A DNA stretch of 64,000 nt, taken from Hirundichthys speculiger. Lineage: Eukaryota > Chordata > Actinopteri > Beloniformes > Exocoetidae. The stretch covers positions 1 through 64,000 of the forward strand of contig JAGFBZ010000555.1 of assembly GCA_018398805.1 (NCBI GenBank), written 5' to 3'. Shown here one piece after another: positions 32,083-43,150 of this stretch (its first letter is position 1; the number at the start of each line of letters is the position of its first letter). The position numbers and the translations under genes were made by a program. Below the pieces are notes generated by a model that did no database searches, was not told the origin of the DNA, and saw nothing but the letters and a program-made list of their open reading frames with translations.

Positions 32083-32400
32083 GTGGCTCGGTGGTTAGCG
32101 CTGCAGCCTCGCAGCAGGAAAGTACCTGGTTTGAATAGTCGGGGCTTTCCTGTGAGGAGTTTGCATGTTCCTGCCACGCCTGCGTGGGTTTTCTCTGGGC
32201 TCTCCAGTTTCAGGCCGCAGTCCAGAAGCAGGCCTGTTATGCCATCCGGCGATGCTACATTGACCCTGGGAGCGAGTGTGAGCGTATGTGGTTGTCTGTC
32301 TGTATGTGGCCCCATGACGGACTGATGACCAGTCCAAGACAGCTGGGATCAGGTCCAACAGACCCACGTAACCCTGAAAGGAGGGAGGGAACCCTGTGAA
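32083..32400 (+). repeat. tRNA-derived SINE, plus orientation
   Basis: It starts with GCACCACGGTGGCTCGGTGG and TTAGCGCTGC (A-box type), then CCTGGTTTGAATAGTCGG (B-box type). The body GAGTTTGCATGTTCCTGCC through GGCCCCATGACGGACTGATG follows and ends in AGGGAGGGAACCCTG. It is the same family as 1671-2428, in the opposite orientation. Confidence 0.75.
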
Positions 32401-33924
32401 GGAAAAAAAAAATCATCACCATGATTTCAGCGTCAGTGTCAAATCTAGTGGGCGGAGGAATTATGAAAGGTTCACATCGTAACAATCCAAGGGTGAGAAA
32501 GAAGGTTTCATGAGCACTTGAGTGTCCAAACAGGAGAGCTCAGACAGAACGCAGGACATCCAACTGCACCAAAGTCCGTCTGAGTGCACAGATTCAGCTC
32601 AACGTGTTTGCAAGCAGGCAGACTTTTGAGCGTGAAAGCAGAATCTCTGAGCAAACTTCCTCGTGAGCAAGTTTTATTCCCGAACTTGCTCATGAAGATG
32701 TTCAATTGTGCTTTCGGCATTTGACACAAATGTGATGCTATACAAACAATTAAATAATCTCACAAAAAATATCTATAATTTTTTAGTAAAAGTAGTTTGA
32801 AGGGAAGAAAAAAGCTAAGCAGATGTTCAGTTGTTCAGTGAGTTTTCACATGTGCTTGCACCTTCTGATGGGTGAAAAAAAAGAAAGTGTTTTGCATGTT
32901 GGTCCATGTGTGCAGTTTGTTAGTATCATGAGGAATCTGAAAGAGAATCTGATTTCCAAAAGGCATGAAGTTAAAGATGATGCATTTCTTTATAAAAGGG
33001 TTCCAGTTTTGTGAGCTTCTCAGCCTTTCTCGCTGTCACTCGCAGTCCACAGATTTTTGATCCCGTTCAGATCAAGGAAACCAAACCTTTAGCTTCTGCA
33101 TCTTGAAGGAATTTGTTGGGGACTTCTGGATGATTTCACATCTGTTGATATTTGAAGCAAAACATCATCACAGTGCTGAGCCATTCGCTCCTCCCTGTCC
33201 CTCCAGTGTTCCCTGTGAAAGCCCACCTCATCATGAACTCCCCCAAACCCCTCCCCCCTTCCCTCAGTTCATGTGCGTAGCTGTTGGAGACAGGCTGCCC
33301 CCAATCCGTTTCCAGATTATGAATTCAGGGCTGTGCGTGAAAATCATTTTTTTTTAACAATGGACTGAGATGGGCAGCTTGCTGAATGTTGAGGAGATAT
33401 TCACTGAATGAGACAAAAAGTGTTCTGGGTTAGAAATCGCATAGCCGACCTTTAAGAAATGTTTTGGGTCATTATCTTGCTGTAGAGAACCGTTCTGTAT
33501 CGATAAGTTCTACATTTAATTCTCATTCGGTTTCAGTTGTTTCCAAGTTGCATCAGACTTGTTTAGACGTTTGCAAAAACATGTAGAGAAGTCATATCTG
33601 AACTGCAGTCACTCCCGGTTCTTAGATATATAAGACACAAATAGCTACCTGGAAACGCCTTCACACCTTCTAGCAACATTTTCCATCTCTGTAGACATCA
33701 AGTATTTAAACTTTTATGATACCAGACATCTTTGTAAAGGAGCCCTTGACTGCTGAGTGCTGGGGCAGGGGGGTGACATTTGCACCACTGGGTTGATCCC
33801 CAGTTGATGACAAACTGAATCTCCCAGTGCGTGAACTTGTCTGGGTGCGTGAATGTTCTGCGAATCAACCTAATTCACTATTCTTGCTTAAAATGTTGAA
33901 AATAATGTTTTCATGTTTTAACTC
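32401..33924. other. Intergenic, nothing recognised
   Basis: No gene, repeat family or long conserved frame was seen. Confidence 0.4.
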
Positions 33925-34110
33925 AAAGCCACTCTTTGTTGCAATAACAATTTGACCACATGGTGGTGGTGGTGGGGGGCAGCATATCAAAGTGCACGTC
34001 GAGTTGGACAAAGTAGTATTACAAGATGTGCTGGGCCGTTCTCACTCATGAACAGTAAATCAACGCGCCCCCATGTGGTCAAACGTGGTGTTGCTACATA
34101 GAGTGGCTTT
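33925..34110. mobile_element. Short palindromic MITE
   Basis: The left arm 33925-33963 (AAAGCCACTCTTTGTTGCAA ... TTTGACCACATGG) is repeated inverted at 34071-34110 with a few differences, enclosing about 107 bp. A further single arm of the same family lies at 39683-39730. The arms end in a CCACATGG(GGGCGC) block resembling a weak CTCF core. There is no coding capacity. Confidence 0.6.
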
Positions 34111-36351
34111 AATGATTTGGAGATCATTTTATCTTCTTCGTGTTCGGAGTAACATGCCGTTGTGTTTATCAGAGGTGCAGTGGGAATGTCAGTGGCTGGA
34201 GTTTTTTTCTGAAATGGTGTTTTCCCCCTATTTGTCAGTCTGAACAGTATCTGTGCTTAACATCAGTGTTATAATGTAGCGCTAAAGTGGGGAAAAAATA
34301 ATTAGTGCCAAACAAAAAAAAACCCGTTTCTGAGGGGTGAGTGAATGTAAAGTTGTAAATATATAGAATGAAATACACTCGATGCAGTAAAGAGCTTTTA
34401 TTTTCACTAATGCTAAGCTTCTTGAAAGAAACATGTATATTTTACAGATTAACCTCCCGTTTACAACTTCTTGTTAGATCAGATACATTTTTCAGTGATG
34501 AGGTCAACAGAGTTTATGCATTAGGAAGAATAACATTTAAAAAAAAAAAAAAAAAGCAGTCCTCAGTGCAGAAAGCCATAAAATACTCTGCATTATGTAG
34601 GTGATGGAGCCTAATCTCTGCACTGAGCAGCTGAAGAATGGTACGGTGCCATTTGGGAGCTAACCTCATTACTGTATGTATGTTCCTGCTGTTGTGAGAG
34701 CACCATCTTTCCTGAGGCCTCTCAGAGAGCTGCTGGGTCTGAGGGTGCTTTAAGTTATTTCTGGTCAGATGTGCCATTAAAGGACACAGAAAGCCTGTCT
34801 CTCTCTGTCTGGCAGCAGCTTTTGGGTGAGATGGGAGAGATGGGATATCCCTTTTCCCAGTAAATGCATTCTTAACAAGGCGTTTGATTAAATTCACACC
34901 TCAAGGAAATTTAGTTTCTTGCAGGTAGTTGGCAGAGAACACCTCTTTCCTGTTTAGAAAAGCCAGCAGCCAGTTGTTTGACTTTTTCTAGACAGATAAT
35001 TGGGCTCAGTCAGTGTTTCTGTAGAGCAGTGAATGCTCGTCTTTTGGGAATAGAGGGCTTTAAAGATGCTAGGAAGGTAAACCCATTTTACTCTGAGCAG
35101 GGACAGTCTGGTGTTGTTGCTCTGAACCAGGCTTAGTGTCACATGTCGGTACAGCTGTGACTCTCAGCATCGAAGCAAGTCAGTGTGTTTCCAGAAATGT
35201 CGGAAATATTGCATTCATCACAGAGGAAAAGGATTTTGCCGGCTCCACGACTGAATACATTAATGAGCAGAGGAGAAGGAGAGCCGTTTATGATGGCTGA
35301 CTCTGTGATGAGTTTGAGAATAACCTTCAAGAAAATGAAATGATGCATAAAACAAGAGGATGAAGCAATACTAGGTAATGATGCGTGGAGCAGCAGGAAA
35401 CAGAGCCTCTAAATGTTTCTCACAGACATGTCAACTCCTCCTACCATGTAACTTCCTGTTACCATTTTTAAATTCCTCTCTAATCTGTGATAACACTCCA
35501 TCTCTCACCTCGAACAGCAGAAGCTCTCATCACAAACACGCCAACACTAAACATGTGTCTGCACACTGTGAAATATCACCATGGTATAAAACACATACAG
35601 ACGCTATGTGTATGGTGTATAAATATCCTCTGTAACATATTTTGCAAATGATATTTAAATAATGATAATAACTTAGCAGCTCTAAGGATAATCTATTTGG
35701 ACCAAAACAAAAAGAAGTCGTTGCCAGGAGATTAATTAGATTTTTTTTTCTGGTGTTATAAATACATGAAAACTCACACGATTCTTCTGACTAACCCTGC
35801 CTGGTTTCAAAACTCAGGGCATTTAGCTCTTCAGGCTATCAACACATTTAAAAAAAGATTTTCAGCGTAAACCTGTTTAAACATGACTAATATAATCCAC
35901 CAAAGTATGTACATTAATGAATACTGGTGTTTAAAAAAGAAAAAATCTCTGACAGTATAAGCTACACGTGTGTTTTATTTGATCTATTTTTTCAGATTTG
36001 TGTCTGTATAGGCTCAACCTTGTACCATCAAGAGCATCTAATAAAAAAGCTTTTCGTCTTCAGTTTCCCTGTATGTGTGTTGCTGATACTTCTGCTGCTG
36101 CGTGTAAGAAATAAAAAAAAAAGACACGCTGAGATCACAGCTCCTTCGCAGTTTGACAAAACAGGAGCAGGAAGACAAATGAGCACCATAGTCACACCAT
36201 CTACCTACTGATCCTTATATCAGCAAGGGTTTAATCAGGGAAACGTTTTAATTTGATAGATGAGCAGCTCTCTTCTTTGGGTTTTCAGATGTTTGTTGCA
36301 TCTTTATAAAACGACAGAGACACAAGCAGCTAAATGTGGTCAGTTTTCAGC
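34111..36351. other. Intergenic, nothing recognised
   Basis: This is A/T-rich. Poly-A occurs near 34539-34555. No homologous frame was found. Confidence 0.4.
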
Positions 36352-36675
36352 ATCAGTCCCAGGGTTATTATAGTTAACGAAAACTAAGACTAAAACTAAA
36401 ACTAGCAATGAAAAAATATTTCAGTTAACTGAAATAAAAATAAAAATACAATTAAAAAAAAAAACGAAAACTAAATAAAAACTACAATGAAGGATGTAAA
36501 ACTAACTAAAACTAAACTGAATTGTAGATAAATTCAGCTTCGTTTTCGTTGTCGTTTCGTTTTCTCCCTCGATTACTGCCATAGAGATTACTGCCTGTCC
36601 TGCAGCAGCCGCTATGATACCCTCCCTCCAGAGAGGGGGCAGCATAGCGGATATAGACCTTTTCGGGCCAGCCCC

Positions 36676-36698
36676 CCGGAAGTACCCCGTCCGCCATT
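36676..36698. promoter_or_regulatory. ETS-like and YY1-like motif pair inside the hAT element
   Basis: CCGGAAGT (ETS/GABP type) and CCGCCATT (YY1 type) lie 7 bp apart in a G+C-rich patch. This arrangement is common in TATA-less vertebrate promoters. An open reading frame with an internal donor follows within 300 bp on plus, and an ATGGCGGAC start lies on minus. The function is inferred only. Confidence 0.3.
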
Positions 36699-37412
36699 GC
36701 GGGGTTGTGCTACAGAGCGACACTTTCACCGGCTCGCAGATTAACCAGTGTTTTTCTCTTCTACAAATATATATTTTTATAATGTCGAGTCGGTCGAGTG
36801 GGAATAATGTTCCGTCATAAACTGTGCCAACAATGGCGTGAAAATTCAACAATGGAAGAAGAAAGTATGCACGAAGACTGCCTTGTTTGCAGAACAGAAG
36901 TTAGGAAGACGTGGGTGAAAAATATCAACAGAAGGACTTTGTTCCAAATGAATACAGCCGGTGAGTTTTCGTTAACATTCAATCTCGTACTACTCATAGT
37001 CTCGCTGAGAGTCCCGGACGATTCTGGCCAAAAAGAACACAGTATGAGGCTACTGTAGCCCTCGGTACTAGCACAAGCCTATAAATGAATGAATAAATTA
37101 AATGAATGACTTAGGAGAATGATAAAATAAATTAACCATAGCCTAATTTACCGCTCCCGTTAACATTACATAGCAGCTATCATTTGACGTTAGTTAAGCC
37201 AGCGTTCCACCGTTTTAGTGTTTGATTATGGGAATAGATCATGCTATTTCCATAACCAATCATTAAAAACAGCGATAACTACCTTCATCTGTAACTGGAG
37301 GCCACTGCCTAACATCATCAATCCAGGACATGTCTGCGTTATCAGTAACAGATCCTCACGCTGCTGTGTTTGGGTTAGTTGTGGAGCACCGCACCCTCCA
37401 GTTATGGCGGGG

Positions 37413-37426
37413 CCACTAGGGGGCGC
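37413..37426 (+). promoter_or_regulatory. CTCF-like core motif inside the hAT element
   Basis: CCACTAGGGGGCGC fits all 14 positions of CCASYAGRKGGCRS. Binding is not demonstrated. Confidence 0.45.
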
Positions 37427-37674
37427 ATGTCCAATTTTCAAGTCGAAAATGTATAAATGCTGCATACTGCAAGAAGAAGAAAAAAACTAAAACTAAAAAA
37501 AATAAAAAAAACTAAACTGAAACTAGTTAATTCCTCAAAATAAAAACTAAACTAAACTACTAAATTACTTGTTGAACTAACTAAAACTAAACTGAAATAA
37601 AAAAGCAAACTGGAAAACTAAATAAAAATAAAAACTAAAGAAAATTTCAAAACTATAATAACCTTGATCAGTCC

Positions 37675-39682
37675 TGCTGATGGACAAGAGAACAAGACTC
37701 GGACCCCCCAGCAGCAGGGACCAATCAAGGTGATGAAAAGAAAGCTGTATTTGCTGCTTGTATCCAGCAGGGGGAGCTGCTACCCAGAAGATAAGTGTTG
37801 GGTCTGAGCTGCACCAGGAGTTTGTTCCAGAATGAATGAGTCTCTTGTGAAAGAAAATTCTTTGTTTTTGACCTTTAACTCTTCTGTTGTTGAAGAGCAT
37901 CTCTATATAGGACATACAAGTGTAAAAAAAAAAAAAAAAAAGAAAAAAAAAAATCCTTATAGCAGTGAATCATGTAGACAAGTGACCTCTCCTGGAGTAT
38001 CTTGCGCTTACAGAGTTTAAAGAGGTCAAAGTGTTGTGGTGGAGCTGCTTCTGTGTCTGTGTGCGAGTGCCTTTATACGCAGGCCTGTGTGAGCACATAC
38101 GCTGGCGTCCCTGTGAGTGTTTGTGTGTGCGCGGGCTAATTTTGGAAGTGGCTGCAGGCAAAGAAAGTCCTGGCAAGTGACAGAGAAACTGATCATTAGT
38201 CATTCTGCTCCACATACTGTAGAGATGACGGGGGGTGTTGGGGGGGCATGATGGTCGACATAAAGGACTGAGGAAGAGAGGGGAAATCAGAAACATTGGT
38301 TTCGGTTGTTTTTGTTTGTTTAAGGTTTTCTAGTATATGTGCTTTTCCGTGAGCTCTCCAAGGCTCAGAAGAGATCAGGGGGTTAGTGAGGGGTTAAATT
38401 TGGCTCAAAAAGCCACAAGTTTCCACGACTGCTTCTAAAACACCCCGTCCTTGGCTTCTACTCATCCAGCCAGCTCCAACAAAGCTAAATTCCCTCTTGA
38501 TTCACAGCAGTTACAGTTTCAAGCACATACGAACACGCCCACACTCCTGCACGCCTCTACTCAACAGGTCCCGTTGAGCCTGAATACTATGAAGCAGGTA
38601 CAGGCCATCATAGGGATGTGGCGGCCATGCTGGTAGCTACAGACGTGGAAGGTAACATATTAAGAGAAAACGTGTCACAGAAAGCCAAAAGATGATGAAA
38701 CATTGAAAGAAAACAGGCAAATAACGATCAGCTGTCAACCAAAATAAGATTAGCGTCATCTGGAGAGGATGGAGCTTTGAAAGCGTTTAGACTGCAGGAG
38801 ATCCCACCTGTTTCCTGAGATCTCATTTGTGGCGCACATCTACAGGCGGAAAGTTCAGGAATGCCAAATTTCTTGATTCACATCTGCAATGTGCAAAAAA
38901 AAAGATGTGTGAATTTGTCTGTTGCTTCTAAATTCACAGCATGAATCTTTACGTGCTTCTGCTTTGTGCCACACAGAAACCTCTATGTAATCAGTTTGTT
39001 TTTAAATAAAGTAAAGACTCTTTCATTTCCTCGAAGTTTGACTCCAACAGCTAGCACTTTTCGCATCATTTCACAGCCTCTGTGGTGTGGATCAAACCCA
39101 CACGAGAGGGAGGGAGGAGACGGCGCTGAGCGAAGAAAATCTGGCACAAACTGAAGCCGCCGCAGCCGCTGTCCCTCTTCCCCATCCTTCAGTTATCGCA
39201 TTTTCATTTGGAGCACGGCTTTAATCACGAGAGAAGCTTGTCAGCTGATGAATTTATGCAAGTTGCACCAACTGGTTTTTGCAGGTCTGTTATGTTTTTT
39301 CTGTGAGAGATCAGAGGCCTTGCTTCAGGGAGGCTGTGAAATATGAATCATTCATGAATGAACGTGAACAGTCACAAAAACAAACAATGGACAAGGGTCA
39401 AATAGACATTAAAGCAGAACCCAGTGATCTCTGAAAATTATTTAAATGTTTTAAAATAGAAAAATGAATACAAAACATGTCTAGTTTTTAGCCTGAAGCC
39501 TAAAATCTTTATGTGTTTTTCTGAATTAATGCTGTCATCACAGAATGGTAAATAGCTTTACCAAGGAGATCGATACAAAGTCACATGCTGATAACAGTCA
39601 TGATGATCCTTTTCATCTTTGGACCAGATCCACATGACCAGACCGTCTTTTAGTTTTCATTTAATAGTAGTTAAATGATATT
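37675..39682. other. Intergenic, nothing else recognised
   Basis: It contains an A-rich tract at 37924-37953. No exon or named transposon was identified. Confidence 0.4.
37764..37777 (+). promoter_or_regulatory. CTCF-like core motif
   Basis: CCAGCAGGGGGAGC matches 13 of 14 core positions, in the same orientation as the motif 350 bp to the left but outside the transposon. Confidence 0.4.
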
Positions 39683-39730
39683 AAAGTCACTCTATGTAAT
39701 AATACCATTTTTAACCACAAGGGGGCATAT
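39683..39730. repeat. Single arm of the 33925-34110 MITE family
   Basis: AAAGTCACTCTATGTAATAA ... TTAACCACAAGGGGGCAT aligns with the inverted arm at 34064-34110, including the terminal CCACAAGGGGGC block. Confidence 0.5.
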
Positions 39731-39894
39731 GGATCAGCTGTGTGGACAAAAGAGCCACCTCTTGTAATATCACTTCGGGCACCACAAGAGATCAAAGATC
39801 ACACACATCCAGTTTTGACCTTCAGCCTTGTCCCCTGCACACAGAGACTCTTCCTGATTCCCTGGATCTTTTTATGATATTATATACTGTAGAT

Positions 39895-41068
39895 CAGGGG
39901 TCCTCAACCCCCGGTCCCCAGCCTGGTACCGGGCCGCAGAGAAAAAATAAATCATTTCCATTATTAACGTTTGATTTGCGATATTGGCCTGAATATAGGA
40001 CGATATTTTATTCCAGAAATCACATACTCAAAAATGGGGGTTGTCTTATAATCGAGGTCCTGACTTTTCTATTGTCATAACACATCTGCACCACTAGCTG
40101 GAGCTGTACCCAAGTAAACAGTAAGTGAATCGAGCGTCACAGTGAACATTTGTTTAGGATCTGATCTGATGTAACATGGAGGATCACGTGACCGAACTCA
40201 AGCAAAGGGGTTTGAAAGTTTTGTTTCAGTCCAGAATTTGTTTTTTACAAACTAAATTATTAATGGTTGTTCTTGAAACTGAATATGACTTGACTTTGAT
40301 GGTTATGTAGTTATTGACATTATTAATGCAGTTATTTAACTACATGGTTGTTGCTTATTCACTGAGTCATAGTTTCAGATTTTAAGAGAATAAAGTTTAT
40401 TAAATAGTACTATACCTTGATCTTAAATAATATGGAAGCCTGACACGTATCCCGTACCTTAAGTATGGTACCATACTTCCTAAAAAAGATGAAATCATTA
40501 AAATGTTTAACAATACAGCTGAATGTTATTTCTGCGGATTCTTTTTATAGTAATTACACAATAAAAGTTGTTTTATGAATAACGTCACTGTCTTCATCAT
40601 ATTTTTATTTTTTGAAAAATAGGGGCCGTCTTATAACCAGAGTCGTCCTATATTTGGGCCAATACTGTATTATCTGAGTCTAAATGATGTTTTATTTTGA
40701 AAAATGACCAGATTCTCTCCATTACTATCCGTCTATGACTCTTGACACATGACTTCAAGACCCGCGACTCAATCACGTGGCAAAATTAGTAAAAAAAAAC
40801 AAACAAATGTTTTTTCAGAAAGTGTCTTTGTGCAGAGAGGTTATGATGTTCTGTTGTTGGTGTCGAAGTTACGAGGACACTTCTAATAAAGTTGCACGTG
40901 AATACACAGTGGATTTATGTTTGTTATATTAGATAGAAAATACCTGTTTTTATGCTGGTCCTATCATTTTATTTTCTTGTGTTTATCTGCGGCATATTTT
41001 ACAGACCGGTCTGTGAAATTATTGCCTGACATTGAACCGGTCCGTGGTGAAAAAAAGGTTAGGGAGGT
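39895..41068. mobile_element. Decayed hAT element split by another MITE
   Basis: The left end CAGGGGTCCTCAACCCCCGG followed by GGTACCGGGCCGCAGAG, and the right end AACCGGTCCGTGGTGAAAAA at about 41033-41060, match the fish hAT family with 'CAGGGGTCCCCAACC...CGGTCCGTGG' termini. The right tip is degraded. An inserted element occupies 39982-40664. Confidence 0.6.
39982..40664. mobile_element. Nested MITE with 22-bp inverted ends
   Basis: The left end TATTGGCCTGAATATAGGAC and the inverted right end TATTGGCCCAAATATAGGAC agree at 20 of 22 positions. The adjoining sequence (GTTGTCTTATAATCGAGGTC versus the inverse of GCCGTCTTATAACCAGAGTC) extends the palindrome. It is non-coding. Confidence 0.6.
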
Positions 41069-42889
41069 AAGGTTAGATGGAGGGATCTTCAAAGTCTTCT
41101 CAATTATGTTCCTCAGTTTTTAGACAGAGTTTGTTGCAGATTGGTGAACCTCTGCCCATCTTTATTTCCGAGAGGCTCTTCCTCTCTGACGTGCTCCTTT
41201 TATATCCAGTCATGTTATCAGTTAACCTGGTTAGTTGTCAAATGCTCCTCCATTTGTTTTTGATTTGGGTCAGTTACTCTTCCTGCCTTTTCTTGCTCCT
41301 GTTCCAACTGTTTTAAGATGTGTTGCTGCCATCAAAGTCAAAATGAGCTAATATTTTCTATAAAATAGTCAAATGGGTCAGTTTCAACATCTGATATGTT
41401 CTTTATGTTCTAATGGGGAAAAAAATTAGATTCACAAATCATTGTATTCTGATTTTATTGACGTTTTACACGGCGTCCCAACTTTTTTTTTGGTATTGGG
41501 TTTGTAAATTCTTTGTGATAATATCCACTATAAAAAGACAAATATGTGAATACTTATTTAAGGAAAACTGCTTTTTAAATGTCAATTTCACAGATTTCCT
41601 GACAACAGATTCAAAATTTGATGCTGTTTTTCTACCAAATAATCACCACAATAACCAGTTAACTTCCACTCACACAACTTCTGTCTCTCACCTAGAAAAG
41701 ACTCCTGCATCTTTATCTTTCGCTCCTTCTCAGTTGTTTCAGGCACATATTGAATGCAGTGGATGTAGAGGCGCCTTTGTCGCCATCCAGCCTCTAAATC
41801 CCATCAGGCTGCTCTCACCAACCTCCTCCAATCACAAGATTAGAGGCAGAATGACAAACTTCATCGCTTGATAGGCAAAACCCAGGGGGTGAATACCCAG
41901 AACGCACCTGTCGCTGCTCCTGGAGCTTATTGCTGCGAGGATGTAATAACAAATAACAGCAAACTAGTGCACCAGTATTTATAGGACTAATCTCTTATTG
42001 GAGTTTTACAGCCTGGACAATAGAGGACACTGTTAAGAGCGGCTTTAGAGACTGTCCTCATTCTCAATATAAATTATGCTGATTAGGAGGAGCTGGTGGT
42101 CTTCAGCTAGATTCAGCTGTCAGGTATTCAGGGGGCATCACCAAGTCTTCACTGCTACAATGGGATTTCATTCACACTGTTTCTCCTGTCGAAGTGTCCT
42201 CAATGGCAGCTGTGTGTGTGTGTGAGTGAGTGAGGGGGAGAGAGAGAGAGAGAGAGAGAGAGAGGCAAGTAAACAGGTTTGAAATACAAAGACTGTGATG
42301 TTTCATTCATTACGTTGTCAGCATGAATAATAGATAACTAATTGGTATGCAGCACATCATGCACTTGCATGCACACTGCACACACTTCCACCAGGATCAC
42401 ACTGAACTAATATTTGCATGGCTCAGTAGTCATTTCACATTCAAATTTATCATAAGAGGCAAAAGAAGAAGAGACACCAAGATGAGCGAGGGGGGACCGA
42501 TCAAAAGCCAGAAAAACGAAACACACAAAATCCTCAGATCAAGCGTTTGAGGGTTGAAATAATTTGGCAAAAGTCTGAATTACACAGCGAAAAAAAAATA
42601 AATTTTCCATCTCAGCTCATCTGGGACCACGGTGATCCCCATTTCAGGTAACTGTAATTTGTTGAATCTTCTGAACCTATCAGTCCTGTGGCTCACTTTA
42701 GCAGCTCCTCGGTCCAGCCGGGTTACTGTGAAGAGGCTCGCTGATGTTGTCTGTTCCAACCTGGAGCTTATTCCCAGAGAAACGGTTACAAGGAAATCAG
42801 TTGTTTACTCTGTGTGTATGAATAAAGCAATATATATCTGATTTCTTTACTGATCAAGTAAATACATCTCATGTAACGTGTTTATGTCA
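41069..42889. other. Intergenic, unassigned
   Basis: The only structure recognised is the simple repeat tract at 42212-42264. The open frame at 41413-41871 (152 codons) has no recognisable domain and is biased by A/T content. Confidence 0.4.
42212..42264. repeat. Compound GT/GAGT/GA microsatellite
   Basis: (GT)6, then GAGT units, then about 13 GA units. Confidence 0.9.
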
Positions 42890-43150
42890 GGATGTATTGG
42901 CAAGCAGTGGCATGTTTATCCATTCTTATTCCCTGAGAGGCTAAAAAATGAAATCAACACAGTTGATCAAGACAAAAACACAACACACCTGATTCAAATG
43001 AATGGATCACCATCAGCTTGTCATCCAGGTCTGCACGAGTCTGTTAACAACCCATTCATTTGAATTGGATGCGCTGAAGCAGGGAAACATCTAGGACATG
43101 CAGGACATGTGAGGACAGCAGCCCCTGAGGACTGGAGTTGTCCACCCCTG
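42890..43150. mobile_element. hAT-type MITE
   Basis: ACACCTGATTCAAATGAATG, an internal inverted CATTCATTTGAATTGGATGC, GCAGGGAAACATCTAGGACA and the end GGAGTTGTCCACCCCTGCTC form the self-complementary structure of a widespread fish MITE. The left end is degraded. Confidence 0.6.

Larger units (their letters stand above)
36352..37674. mobile_element. Full-length non-autonomous hAT element with perfect 8-bp duplication
   Basis: The element at 36360-37666 starts CAGGGTTATTATAGTT and ends, inverted, CAAGGTTATTATAGTT. It is flanked on both sides by ATCAGTCC. About 150-200 bp at each end consists of repeated ACTAAA/AACTAAA units, a subterminal-repeat arrangement. The centre (36590-37480) is of quite different composition. 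It holds CCGGAAGT (36676-36683), CCGCCATT (36691-36698), a short open frame ending in a donor-like GCCG|GTGAGT at 36961, and a perfect CTCF-like core at 37413-37426. No complete transposase is present. Confidence 0.8.

Noticed and set aside
36815..36997. THAP-domain exon inside the hAT element
   Set aside because: Some residues are suggestive, but the zinc ligands are not in one frame and stops interrupt it. It is kept only as a remark in the finding on that element.
41413..41871. 152-codon plus-strand frame
   Set aside because: It is an A/T-rich chance frame with Phe/Leu/Ile bias. No homology or gene context was seen.
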